Positions 42,886 to 51,302 of a DNA stretch of 64,000 nucleotides are shown here, piece by piece (within the stretch, counting starts at the first letter, position 1; the number at the start of each line of letters is the position of its first letter). The stretch is from contig NZ_CP026514.1 of the NCBI RefSeq assembly GCF_002953935.1, forward strand, positions 1,302,001 through 1,366,000, read 5' to 3'. The translations under genes were made by a program, and so were the position numbers. This DNA is from Arthrobacter sp. PGP41 (GTDB lineage Bacteria > Actinomycetota > Actinomycetes > Actinomycetales > Micrococcaceae). The notes beneath the pieces are model-generated. The model saw only the letters and a program-made list of their open reading frames with translations, was not told the origin of the DNA and did not search any database.

Positions 42886-44697
42886 TTAGTCTTCGATGAT
42901 GGCAATGACAGCGCCGGCAGACACTGTTTCGCCGGATGAGGCTTGGAGCCCGATGATGGTTCCGGAACGGTGCGCAGTCAGCGGCTGCTCCATCTTCATC
43001 GCCTCGAGGACCACCACCAGGTCTCCCTCGGTCACAACGTCGCCGTTCGCGACGGCGACCTTCACGATGGTGCCCTGCATGGGGGAGGTGAGGGCGTTGC
43101 CGGTGGCGGCAGCCGGGCCGCCGGAGCGTGAACGCTTCTTCGATTTGGCGGGCTTGGCTGCGGTTGCCGCCCCTCCCGTTCCCGGGGAACCGAGGGAGGC
43201 GGGCAGGACCACCTCGAGCCGCTTGCCGCCCACTTCCACCACCACGCGCTGGCGCTCTTCGGCGCCGCCGGTGTCAGCAGCGCCGTCGGGCGTCCAGGCC
43301 GGAAGATTGTTGACGAACTCTGTCTCGATCCAGCGGGTGTGGACCTTGAACGGTCCCTCGGCCGGGGCGAATGCGGGATCGGAAACCACCGCGAGGTCGA
43401 ACGGGATGACGGTGGGAATGCCCTCCACCACCATTTCCTCCAGGGCGCGGCGGGCCCGCTGCAGGGCCTGGGGCCGGCTGGCTCCCGTCACGATCAGCTT
43501 GGAGAGCATGGAGTCGAAGTTGCCGCTGATCTCGTCACCCTGTTCGATGCCCGAGTCAACGCGGACTCCGGGCCCGGTGGGATTCTTCAGCACGCGCACG
43601 GTGCCGGGAGCCGGCATGAAGTTCCGGCCCGGGTCCTCACCCGTGATGCGGAACTCGATGGAGTGGCCGCGCACCTCGGGGTCGCCGTAGCCGAGCTCTT
43701 CGCCACGGGCCAGCCGGAACTGCTCGCGCACCAGGTCGATGCCGGTGACTTCCTCGGAAACGCAGTGCTCCACCTGCAGGCGGGTGTTGACTTCCAGGAA
43801 GGAGATGGTGCCGTCCTGCCCCACGAGGAATTCACAGGTGCCGGCGCCCAGGTAGCCTGCCTCCTTGAGGATGGCCTTGGAAGATTCGTAGAGGCGCCGG
43901 TTCTGGTCCTCGGTCAGGAACGGGGCGGGGGCTTCCTCCACCAGTTTCTGGTTGCGGCGCTGCAGTGAGCAGTCGCGGGTGGAGACCACCACAACGTTGC
44001 CGTGGGCGTCCGCCAGGCACTGGGTTTCCACGTGCCGGGGGGCGTCCAGGAAGCGCTCGATGAAGCATTCGCCGCGGCCGAAGGCGGCGGTGGCTTCGCG
44101 GACGGCCGATTCGTACAGTTCGGGGATCTCGTCCCTGGTCCGGGCCACCTTGATGCCGCGGCCGCCGCCACCGAAGGCGGCCTTGATGGCCACCGGCAGG
44201 CCGTACTGGTCCACGAAGTCGAGGATCTCCTCGGCCGACTGAACGGGGCCTGCGGTGCCGGGAACCTGGGGGGCGCCCACTTTTTCTGCGATGTGCCGGG
44301 CCTGGACCTTGTCGCCGAGGGCAGAGATGGCTTCCGGGGAAGGGCCGATCCACGTAATGCCGGCGTCGATCACTCGCGCAGCGAACTGGGCGTTTTCGGC
44401 AAGGAAGCCGTAGCCCGGGTGGATGGCGTCGGCACCGGACTGGAGGGCGGCGTCGATGATTTTGTCCATCACCAGGTAGGACTCGGCAGCGGTGTTCCCG
44501 CCTAAGGCATAGGCCTCGTCAGCGAGGCGGACGTGCAGGGCGTCACGGTCCGGGTCCGCGTAGACCGCCACGGACGCGATGCCCTCGTCACGTGCGGCGC
44601 GAATGATGCGGACGGCAATTTCACCGCGGTTGGCGATCAGCACCTTCGTGAGGGTCGACTGCGTGGTTCCTGCGGATTGCTCCAAATTTGCTGACAA
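42886..44697 (-). CDS. Acyl-CoA carboxylase alpha subunit (biotin carboxylase + biotin carrier)
   Basis: Carboxylates biotin with ATP and bicarbonate and carries it to the AccD-type beta subunit, giving malonyl- or methylmalonyl-CoA for lipid synthesis. The 603-aa protein has a biotin carboxylase domain ([55 protein letters not shown]), a linker, and a C-terminal carrier with biotinyl-lysine in [11 protein letters not shown] (about residue 568). It is the AccA3/AccBC-type fusion. The start is TTG 44697 after AAGGAG. A palindrome shared with accD lies upstream. Confidence 0.95.
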   Translation of the reverse strand: MSANLEQSAGTTQSTLTKVLIANRGEIAVRIIRAARDEGIASVAVYADPDRDALHVRLADEAYALGGNTAAESYLVMDKIIDAALQSGADAIHPGYGFLAENAQFAARVIDAGITWIGPSPEAISALGDKVQARHIAEKVGAPQVPGTAGPVQSAEEILDFVDQYGLPVAIKAAFGGGGRGIKVARTRDEIPELYESAVREATAAFGRGECFIERFLDAPRHVETQCLADAHGNVVVVSTRDCSLQRRNQKLVEEAPAPFLTEDQNRRLYESSKAILKEAGYLGAGTCEFLVGQDGTISFLEVNTRLQVEHCVSEEVTGIDLVREQFRLARGEELGYGDPEVRGHSIEFRITGEDPGRNFMPAPGTVRVLKNPTGPGVRVDSGIEQGDEISGNFDSMLSKLIVTGASRPQALQRARRALEEMVVEGIPTVIPFDLAVVSDPAFAPAEGPFKVHTRWIETEFVNNLPAWTPDGAADTGGAEERQRVVVEVGGKRLEVVLPASLGSPGTGGAATAAKPAKSKKRSRSGGPAAATGNALTSPMQGTIVKVAVANGDVVTEGDLVVVLEAMKMEQPLTAHRSGTIIGLQASSGETVSAGAVIAIIED

Positions 44698-44750
44698 GGC
44701 GTCTCCTTCTTTCCTTCAGGGAGCCTAGCGCGGTTTTGAGGGTTCCGCCG

Positions 44751-44777
44751 ATATTACTTGCGGAATCCGCGTGTAAA
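44751..44777 (-). promoter_or_regulatory. Possible promoter of the acyl-CoA carboxylase alpha gene
   Basis: -10 TAATAT (44751-44756) and -35 TTTACA (44772-44777) with a short 15-bp spacer. The spacer contains the inverted repeat GCGGA-T-TCCGC. The short spacing suggests a regulated promoter. Confidence 0.4.
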
Positions 44778-44788
44778 CGCTCCAGCCT

Positions 44789-44805
44789 TTGTAGGGAAGC
44801 TACAA
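44789..44805. promoter_or_regulatory. Palindrome shared by the two carboxylase genes (site 1)
   Basis: TTGTAG-GGAAG-CTACAA, an inverted repeat about 92-108 bp upstream of the alpha-subunit start. A near-identical site precedes accD at 54995-55011. It looks like the binding site of a common lipid-synthesis regulator. Confidence 0.6.
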
Positions 44806-44851
44806 GACGCTACGAAATGCGGCGCTTTTTCCGCCCCGGCCGGGGCTCCGG

Positions 44852-45496
44852 TCAGGCGGGCCAGAGGTCGGTGATGCGCACGTTCGCCGAGGCCAGCAGG
44901 TCCCGGAGGGTGGAGACGGAAAGCCCGACGACGGTGTGCGGGTCGCCGTCGACCTTCCGGATGAACGCCCCGCCCAGGCCGTCGATGGTGAAGGACCCGG
45001 CGCAGTGCAGCGGCTCGCCGGTGGCGATGTAGGCATCGATCTCGGCCGGTTCCATCTCCAGGAAGGAGACCGCGGCGGAGGCAACCGTCCCCAAAGTGGC
45101 GCCCGAACCCTGTTCCCCGCCGTCGTCGTCCGGCTCGGTGTCCCGGCAGTCCACCAGCCAGTGGCCCGTGTGCAGGACCCCCGTATTGCCGCTCATCCGC
45201 AGCATGCGCTCACGGGCCACGGCGGCGGTATACGGCTTGCCGTGCGCCTCGCCGTCAAACTCGAAGACGGAATCGCAGCCCAGGACCAGGGCCCCTTCTG
45301 CTTCCGGGAGGGCCGCCACGGCTTCGGCCTTCGCCCGGGCAAGGAGCAGTGCGGTGTCATGGGGGTCGGTAACGCCGTACCGGGCCTGGACGGCGTCCTC
45401 GTCCACGTCTGAGACCAGGACGGTGTGGCGGATGCCGGCCTCGGCCAGGAGCTTGGTGCGGGCGGGGGACTGGGAGGCGAGAATCAGGCGGGGCAC
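44852..45496 (-). CDS. Maf-family nucleoside triphosphate pyrophosphatase
   Basis: A house-cleaning NTP pyrophosphatase of 214 aa. It has the Maf opening LILASQSPARTKLLAEAG and the catalytic segment LVLGCDSVFEFDGEAHGKP, followed by GLGGAFIRKVDGD. A polar insert near residue 120 (EPDDDGGEQGSG) is atypical. It is next to the carboxylase genes in Mycobacterium (Rv3282, near accA3 and accE5) and remains so here. Confidence 0.9.
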   Translation of the reverse strand: MPRLILASQSPARTKLLAEAGIRHTVLVSDVDEDAVQARYGVTDPHDTALLLARAKAEAVAALPEAEGALVLGCDSVFEFDGEAHGKPYTAAVARERMLRMSGNTGVLHTGHWLVDCRDTEPDDDGGEQGSGATLGTVASAAVSFLEMEPAEIDAYIATGEPLHCAGSFTIDGLGGAFIRKVDGDPHTVVGLSVSTLRDLLASANVRITDLWPA

Positions 45497-45505
45497 AGTT
45501 CCAGC

Positions 45506-48028
45506 CTAGTGGACCAGTTCTCCGGCCGCCCGTGCGGCCTCGGGCCGGCTGAGCTTGGCGCCCTCCACATCCACATCCGGCAGGATCCGGTCCAGCCAGC
45601 GGGGGAGCCACCAGGACTTTTCGCCCAGCAGGTACATCACGGCCGGAACGATGGTCATGCGCACCACGAAGGCGTCCAGGAGCACGCCGAACGCCATCGC
45701 GAAGCCCAGCGGCCGGACCATGGTGAGGTGGCTGAAGATGAAGCCGGCGAACACGCTGACCATGATGATCGCGGCGGCGGCCACCACGGCGGCCGCGTGG
45801 CGGAAGCCCACCCGGACCGCTTCCTTGGCGGTGGAACCGTGCATGTAGGCCTCGCGCATCCCGGAGGCGATGAACACCTGGTAGTCCATGGCCAGGCCGA
45901 ACAGCACGCCGATCAGGATGATGGGCAGGAAGCTCAGCACGGCGCCGGGGTTGGCGACGTCGAACACCCCGCCGAGCCAGCCCCACTGGTAGACGGCCAC
46001 CACCGCACCGAAGGCAGCGGCCAGGGACAGCAGGAACCCGCCGGTTGCCAGCAGCGGCACAACGATGGAGCGGAACACCAGCAGGAGCAGGACCAGGGAA
46101 AGCCCGACGACGATTGCCAGGTAGGGCGGCAGGGCGTCACCCAGCTTGGTGGAGACGTCGATGTTGCCGGCGGTCTGGCCGGTCAGGCCCATCGCCACCC
46201 CGTGCTCGGCCTGGATGTCGTCATTGAGGCCGCGGAGTTCGGAGACGACCCGGACGGTGCTGGCGCTCGCCGGGCCTTCCCCGGGGATGACCTGGAATAC
46301 CGCGGTGCGTCGGTCCTCGCTGAGCGCCACGGGCACGGCGGCCACCACGTTGTCCACGGCACGGAGCTTGTCGGCGACGTCGTATTGCAGGGTCTGTGCC
46401 TGGGCTTCATCCAGGTTTGCCGGGAACTCGCCCACGGCGACGATGGGGCCGGTGACGCCTTCTCCGAAGCTCCGCGCGGTCAGGTCGTAGGCCTGGTAGG
46501 CCTCGGAGTCCACCGGCTCCGAGCCGCCGTCGGGCAGTGCAAGCTGCAGCTGGGTGGCCGGCAGCGCGAGGGTGCCAAGGAGGAGCACCCCCGCCAGGAG
46601 CGCCAGGATCGGGTGCCGGGTGACCACGCCGCCCCAGCCGTGCGTGCTGCGTTCCCGGTCCTTGGCCTCATCGGCTGCTTCATGGCCGGGTTCGGCGTTG
46701 TGGGCAGCGGCTTTGGCCCAGGCCCGCCGGGAGATGATGCGGCGTCCGATCAAGGACAGCATGGCCGGAGTAAGGGTGATGGCCACCAGCACGGCCACGG
46801 CCACGGTGCCGGCCGCAGCCAGGCCCATCACGGCGAGGAACGGCAGCCCGGGCACCACCAGGGCGGCAAGGGCGATGATCACGGTCAGGCCGGCGAAGAC
46901 CACCGCATTGCCGGACGTGCCGGTTGCCCGGGCCACGGACTCCTCCGGATCCATGCCGGCGAGCAGCTGGGTCCGGTGCCGGTTCACGATGAACAGGGAA
47001 TAGTCGATGCCCACCGCCAGGCCCAGCATGAGGGCCAGCATGGGTGAAATGGAGCTCATGTCGAACAGTCCGGACAGGGCGAACGTGATGCCGACCCCGA
47101 TGCCGACACCCACGATGGCCATCAGCAGCGGCAGCCCGGCGGCAACCAGGGTGCCCAGCATGAGGATCAGGACCAGGGCCGCGACGGCGATGCCAATGAC
47201 CTCGGCGGCGCCGAAGAGTTCCGAGATGTCCTCGGTGATCTCCTTGCTGGCATAGGCGGTCACGCCGGCAGCGGACGTTTCGTGGGCGATGTCCTGGACC
47301 TGCTGGCGGACCTCCGGGCTGAGGCCGTTGATGGAGGTGTTGAACTGCACCTGCGCCACTGCGGCGCGGCCGTCCTCCGACACGAAGCGGATGGCGGACG
47401 CTGCCTCTGCCTGGCGCTTGCCAAGGCTGAGCTTTGCCTTGCCCGCCTCCAGTTCCCGGGTGCCGGCTTCGAGCCGGGCCTGTCCCTCGGCAAGGACTGC
47501 CCTTTGCTGGCCGAGCCGGGCCTCGATCAGGGCGGCCGGGGCGCCCGCGGCGGCCAGCTGCTGTTCCGCTGTGGCGAGCTGCCCCTGCCCGGCTTCAAGC
47601 TGGGCACGGGAGGCGTCCAGCTGCGCCTGGCCTGCGGCCAGCTGCTGTTCGCCGTCCGTGATGGCCTGGCCGGCCCGGTCCACCTGGGCCTGGGTGGCAA
47701 AGGGGTCCACGGTGCCGCGGACACCCTGCACGGTCTTGAGCTTCTCCAGGGCCTCCGAGACGGCCGCGCGGCTCCCGGCGGTGAAACCGCCGTCGGGCGA
47801 TTCAAAGACGATGGTGGCGGTGCCTCCGGACGCCGAGGGAAGCTCTTCCTTCAGCTTGTCCGCGATGCGCTGCGTCTCAGTGCCCGGAATCTGGAAGTTG
47901 TTGGACAGTGTGCCGTGGAAGGCTGCGGCTGAACCGCCCACGGCCACCAGGGCGGCAAGCCAGAGCGAGATGACCAGCCAGCGCCGGCGGTAGGAGAATT
48001 TGCCCAGGCGGTACAGGAACAGTGCCAT
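45506..48028 (-). CDS. MMPL-family transporter (RND superfamily)
   Basis: An 840-aa exporter with two six-helix blocks, each starting with a single helix (first RRRWLVISLWLAALVAVGGS) and a large outer loop. It has RND-type GIDYSLFIVNRHR and GLAMDYQVFIASGMREAY. The first outer loop contains about 70 residues of heptad-like repeats (LAAGQAQLDASRAQLEAGQG and similar), a long coiled coil not typical of all MMPLs. Cargo is probably a lipid or drug. The TetR gene 19 bp upstream is its likely regulator. Confidence 0.92.
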   Translation of the reverse strand: MALFLYRLGKFSYRRRWLVISLWLAALVAVGGSAAAFHGTLSNNFQIPGTETQRIADKLKEELPSASGGTATIVFESPDGGFTAGSRAAVSEALEKLKTVQGVRGTVDPFATQAQVDRAGQAITDGEQQLAAGQAQLDASRAQLEAGQGQLATAEQQLAAAGAPAALIEARLGQQRAVLAEGQARLEAGTRELEAGKAKLSLGKRQAEAASAIRFVSEDGRAAVAQVQFNTSINGLSPEVRQQVQDIAHETSAAGVTAYASKEITEDISELFGAAEVIGIAVAALVLILMLGTLVAAGLPLLMAIVGVGIGVGITFALSGLFDMSSISPMLALMLGLAVGIDYSLFIVNRHRTQLLAGMDPEESVARATGTSGNAVVFAGLTVIIALAALVVPGLPFLAVMGLAAAGTVAVAVLVAITLTPAMLSLIGRRIISRRAWAKAAAHNAEPGHEAADEAKDRERSTHGWGGVVTRHPILALLAGVLLLGTLALPATQLQLALPDGGSEPVDSEAYQAYDLTARSFGEGVTGPIVAVGEFPANLDEAQAQTLQYDVADKLRAVDNVVAAVPVALSEDRRTAVFQVIPGEGPASASTVRVVSELRGLNDDIQAEHGVAMGLTGQTAGNIDVSTKLGDALPPYLAIVVGLSLVLLLLVFRSIVVPLLATGGFLLSLAAAFGAVVAVYQWGWLGGVFDVANPGAVLSFLPIILIGVLFGLAMDYQVFIASGMREAYMHGSTAKEAVRVGFRHAAAVVAAAAIIMVSVFAGFIFSHLTMVRPLGFAMAFGVLLDAFVVRMTIVPAVMYLLGEKSWWLPRWLDRILPDVDVEGAKLSRPEAARAAGELVH

Positions 48029-48046
48029 GCGAGGAAGCCGATCTGA

Positions 48047-48751
48047 TCAGGAGGAACGGGTGGCGGAAGAGGATGGGGCAGGTGCACGGCCTGTGGTGAA
48101 GCCTGAGCCGAGCAGTGCCATGGCGTCGATCAGCAGTTGCCGCAGCTCGGCCAGGGATGCCGGCGAGAGGTCCGCGCCGCGGCGGGCAAACCAGACCTCC
48201 ATTGCCGCCTTGCCGCACGAGATGACGGAACCGGCCAAGGCGCGGAGGTAGAGCTCGTTTTCGGCGCCCGGCGTGGCGGCAGCCCGGCTGCGGGCCACGG
48301 CGGTGATCTGTTCCCGGCAGTGGTCCCAGGCTTCCAGTTCGGAGTGGGACATAAGTGTGCTCTGCTGGGTCAGGGTGAAGAGTTCTGCCAGCGGGGCCAC
48401 TGTCATGGGGTCCGCCAGCGCCATCAGTGCCTCCTGCGCCGACTGCAGGATGGGCTCCTCCGCGGGCCGGAGTTTGAACTGCTGTATCGCGTTGTCCAGG
48501 AAGCCATGGGTGATGGAGGCCAGTGCGGCGTCGGTGCTGCCGAAGTAGTTGAAGAACGTCCGGCGTGAAATCCCGGCGGCGTCTGCGATGTCCTCAACCG
48601 TGAAGTTTCCAGGGCCCTTGCTTCGCAGGAGGCCCAGCGCGGCGGCGGTGATGGCCTGGCGGGTGGCTGCTTTGTTGAGCTCGCGGCGCGAAGGTGCGGC
48701 CGGTGGCGGGACGGAGGTTCCCTGTTGGGCAGATGCGGCAGGAAGGGTCAC
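48047..48751 (-). CDS. TetR/AcrR family regulator of the MMPL transporter
   Basis: A 234-aa repressor. The N-terminal helix-turn-helix reads LLRSKGPGNFTVEDIADAAG followed by ISRRTFFNYFGSTDAAL; the C-terminal helical domain would bind the inducer. The start is GTG 48751, only 6 nt after a -10 box TAGTGT, so the mRNA is probably leaderless. A palindrome between -35 and -10 suggests self-repression. It is cotranscribed with the MMPL gene. Confidence 0.9.
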   Translation of the reverse strand: MTLPAASAQQGTSVPPPAAPSRRELNKAATRQAITAAALGLLRSKGPGNFTVEDIADAAGISRRTFFNYFGSTDAALASITHGFLDNAIQQFKLRPAEEPILQSAQEALMALADPMTVAPLAELFTLTQQSTLMSHSELEAWDHCREQITAVARSRAAATPGAENELYLRALAGSVISCGKAAMEVWFARRGADLSPASLAELRQLLIDAMALLGSGFTTGRAPAPSSSATRSS

Positions 48752-48757
48752 CCGTTT

Positions 48758-48787
48758 ACACTATGTGCAACTTTGCACTCTGCGCAA
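48758..48787 (-). promoter_or_regulatory. TetR promoter with embedded operator
   Basis: On the minus strand, -35 TTGCGC (48782-48787) and -10 TAGTGT (48758-48763) are 18 bp apart. Within the spacer is GTGCAA-CT-TTGCAC (48765-48778), a perfect inverted repeat; a second overlapping pair TTGC...GCAA runs to 48787. This is a classic place for a TetR operator. Confidence 0.6.
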
Positions 48788-48915
48788 GTTATTTTCACAG
48801 GAGAATGAAAGGTTCCGAACAGGCCCCGCATTACCTGCTGCCCAATTCTGGAAGTGTCCCGAAAGGGACAAATCATCAGCAGCCGTCACCAGGCGGCGGA
48901 TCCAGGAGACACGTA

Positions 48916-49479
48916 ATGTCACGCACAAAGAAAATGACCCTTGGCCTGTCAGCTACGGCGCTGGCCCTTGCTGCCGGTATCGGCGTTGCCGGCGTCGCCT
49001 CAGCCACCACTACACCCGCTCCCATACCCGGTGCCGGCTCCAGTGCGTCCCCGGACGGGAACACCGGCACCGCGCCCGGCGGAGGTATGGGCAAGCACGG
49101 CCGGGGCGGCGAGCGGGGCGCAGCCCAGGCATCCGCGCTCGCCGGGAAGCTGGGTGTCGACGAAGCCGAGGTGGCCGAAGCGCTCCAGGCCTGCCGCGAA
49201 GCCAACAAGCCTCCCACGCCGCCTGCGGAGGGGGAGAGGCCGGACCCCGCCGCCCGCGACGCCGCCCTTGCGAAGTCACTGGCGGAGTCGTTGGGCATCG
49301 AGGAGGCCAAGGTCACTGCTGCACTGGAGGAGCTCCGCGCGGAGAAGCAGGCTGCGAAGGCTGCGGCCTTCAAGGCGAGGTTGGACCAGGCGGTCACGGA
49401 CGGAAAGCTGACGCAGGCCGAGGCCGACGCTGTGACCAAGGCGGTGGCGAACGGCATTATCGGCGGCGGCGGTCACTGA
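48916..49479 (+). CDS. Secreted protein with helical repeats
   Basis: A 187-aa exported protein. It has a signal peptide (basic MSRTKKM, hydrophobic core LGLSATALALAAGIGVAGVA, likely cut after ASA), a Pro/Gly/Ser-rich spacer, then two copies of a helical unit: LAGKLGVDEAEVAEALQACR and LAESLGIEEAKVTAALEELR. A third helix pair follows (DQAVTDGKLTQAEADAVTKA). It resembles DUF2680-like secreted helical proteins, but I do not recognise a named family. AGGAGA precedes ATG 48916. It is divergent from the TetR gene. Confidence 0.8.
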   Translation: MSRTKKMTLGLSATALALAAGIGVAGVASATTTPAPIPGAGSSASPDGNTGTAPGGGMGKHGRGGERGAAQASALAGKLGVDEAEVAEALQACREANKPPTPPAEGERPDPAARDAALAKSLAESLGIEEAKVTAALEELRAEKQAAKAAAFKARLDQAVTDGKLTQAEADAVTKAVANGIIGGGGH

Positions 49480-49511
49480 CGCGGTCATGACGCCGATTCG
49501 GCCAGCCGCCT

Positions 49512-49560
49512 AAAACAGTAGAAGTTCCCGGGAAGGTCTCCCGGGAACTTCTACTGTTTT
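49512..49560. terminator. Bidirectional terminator
   Basis: AAAACAGTAGAAGTTCCCGG (continuing to 49533) pairs perfectly for 22 bp with 49539-49560, around AGGTC. It has AAAA at one end and TTTT at the other, so it can stop transcription from both the secreted-protein gene and the convergent symporter gene. Confidence 0.93.
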
Positions 49561-49584
49561 GTTGCAGTGGGTGAGCAGAGGTTC

Positions 49585-51030
49585 CTAGGCCTTCGCATCC
49601 GCCAGTTCACGCGATGCGGTGTCCGTAGAGGTTCCGTCGGACGGGGCATCGGTATCAGTGCCGGCAACGGAATCATCCACGAAGGGTGTGCCGTTGCGGG
49701 GAGCGTTGTACAGCTGCTCGTCGAGGATGCCCTGGCGCTTGGCCACGATGGTGGGGACCAGTGCCTGGCCGGCCACGTTCACTGCGGTGCGGCCCATGTC
49801 CAGGATGGGATCGATGGCCAGGAGGAGCCCGACGCCGGCCAGCGGCAGCCCCAGCGTTGACAACGTCAGCGTGAGCATCACCACGGCGCCGGTGGTTCCC
49901 GCGGTGGCAGCAGAACCGAGGACGGATACCAGGGCGATCAGCAGGTACTGGCTGAAGTCCAGCTGGATGCCGAAGAACTGGGCCACGAAAATTGCGGAGA
50001 TGGCGGGGTAGATGGCGGCGCAGCCGTCCATCTTGGTGGTGGCGCCCAGCGGAACGGCGAAGGAGGCGTAAGCGCGGGGAACGCCCAGGCTTCGTTCGGT
50101 GACGCGCTGGGTCAGGGGCAGGGTTCCCACGGAGGAGCGGGAGACGAAGGCCAGCTGGACGGCAGGCCACACGCCCGAGAAGTACTGCTTGACGGAGAGG
50201 CCGTGGGTGCGGACCAGGATGGGGTAGACCGCGAAGATCACCAGGGCAAGGCCCACGTAGATGGCGAAGGTGAACTTGCCGAGGGACCCGATGGTGTCCC
50301 AACCGTAGACAGCCACCGCGTTGCCGATCAGGCCCACGGTGCCCAGGGGTGCGATGCGGATGATCCACCAGAGCACCTTTTGGATGACGGCCAATGCGGA
50401 GGCGTTCAGGGCCAGGAACGGTTCGGCAGCCTTCCCCACCTTCAGCGCCGCAACACCGACGGCGATGGCAATCACCAGGATCTGGAGCACGTTGAAGCTG
50501 ACCGAGGTGGTGACGGCGCCGGACTCGGCAACGGTGGAGCTGGCGCCCAGTCCCAGGAAGTTCTTGGGGAACAGGCCAACCAGGAAGGCCCACCAGTCAC
50601 CGGACTTGCCGGAGTACTTGGCTTCCTGGGTGATGCCGGTGTTGGCGCCGGGCTGCAGGAGGACACCCAGCCCGATGCCGATCAGTACGGCGATCAGCGA
50701 CGTAATGGCGAACCACAACAGGGTGTTCCAGGCCAGCTTCGCGGCATTGGACACCTGGCGAAGGTTGGAAATGGAGCTGACCACCGCGGTGAAGATCAGG
50801 GGTACGACTGCGGTCTGCAGCAGTGACACATAGCTGGAGCCGATGGTCTGCAGCGTGGCGCCGAGGCCGTTCGGGGCTGCCTTGGTGCTGCCGGTGTACT
50901 TGGCCAGCAGGCCGAGGCCCAGCCCCACGATGAGGGCGGCGATGATCTGGACGCCGAACGAGCCGGCCCACTTGGGCAGCTGGAAGCCGGTCTTCCCGGC
51001 GGGGGAGGGGGTGCTTGTCTGAGTGCTCAC
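49585..51030 (-). CDS. Dicarboxylate/amino acid:cation symporter (DAACS)
   Basis: A 481-aa sodium- or proton-coupled carrier for glutamate or C4-dicarboxylates. It has the family's hairpin loop SRSSVGTLPLTQR, the GATTKMDGCAAIYPAISAIF motif and AGTTGAVVMLTLTLSTLGLP, with about eight membrane helices. The C-terminus is a 60-residue polar tail rich in Asp/Thr/Ser. It is monocistronic and ends at a strong shared terminator. Confidence 0.93.
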   Translation of the reverse strand: MSTQTSTPSPAGKTGFQLPKWAGSFGVQIIAALIVGLGLGLLAKYTGSTKAAPNGLGATLQTIGSSYVSLLQTAVVPLIFTAVVSSISNLRQVSNAAKLAWNTLLWFAITSLIAVLIGIGLGVLLQPGANTGITQEAKYSGKSGDWWAFLVGLFPKNFLGLGASSTVAESGAVTTSVSFNVLQILVIAIAVGVAALKVGKAAEPFLALNASALAVIQKVLWWIIRIAPLGTVGLIGNAVAVYGWDTIGSLGKFTFAIYVGLALVIFAVYPILVRTHGLSVKQYFSGVWPAVQLAFVSRSSVGTLPLTQRVTERSLGVPRAYASFAVPLGATTKMDGCAAIYPAISAIFVAQFFGIQLDFSQYLLIALVSVLGSAATAGTTGAVVMLTLTLSTLGLPLAGVGLLLAIDPILDMGRTAVNVAGQALVPTIVAKRQGILDEQLYNAPRNGTPFVDDSVAGTDTDAPSDGTSTDTASRELADAKA

Positions 51031-51201
51031 CCGAACACGCTAAAGCCAGCGCGAATACCACGGCGAACGAACATTGAGAAATATTACGCGGCCCAAGATT
51101 CTGCCGGAGCCGATATTCCCCGAGAAATCAAGGTTGCACAGCGGCCATGTTACTTATTCCCGCCCGGAGTGTGCTTAACATCTCGCGCGATACAGCAAAA
51201 G

Positions 51202-51280
51202 GCCCGACGTGGGTGCCTTCCGGCAGCTTGCGTCAAAGCGACGAAGGAGCAGCAAGCAGAGGAAGGCACCCTCGTCGGGC
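51202..51280 (-). repeat. Structured repeat element, copy B (terminator-like)
   Basis: The outer stem is GCCCGACG (51202-51209) with CGTCGGGC (51273-51280) and GGGTGCCTTCC (51211-51221) with GGAAGGCACCC (51261-51271), separated by one T-T mismatch. The inner stem is GCTTGC (51226-51231) with GCAAGC (51252-51257), then GTC/GAC. The core matches copy A at 1949-1987. On the minus strand the stem ends in CCTTTTGC, so here it may act as an intrinsic terminator for the DUF885 gene that stops at 51303. The rest of the 51031-51302 gap shows no gene. Confidence 0.75.
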
Positions 51281-51302
51281 GGGAGGGACTGCGGAGCCAG
51301 AG

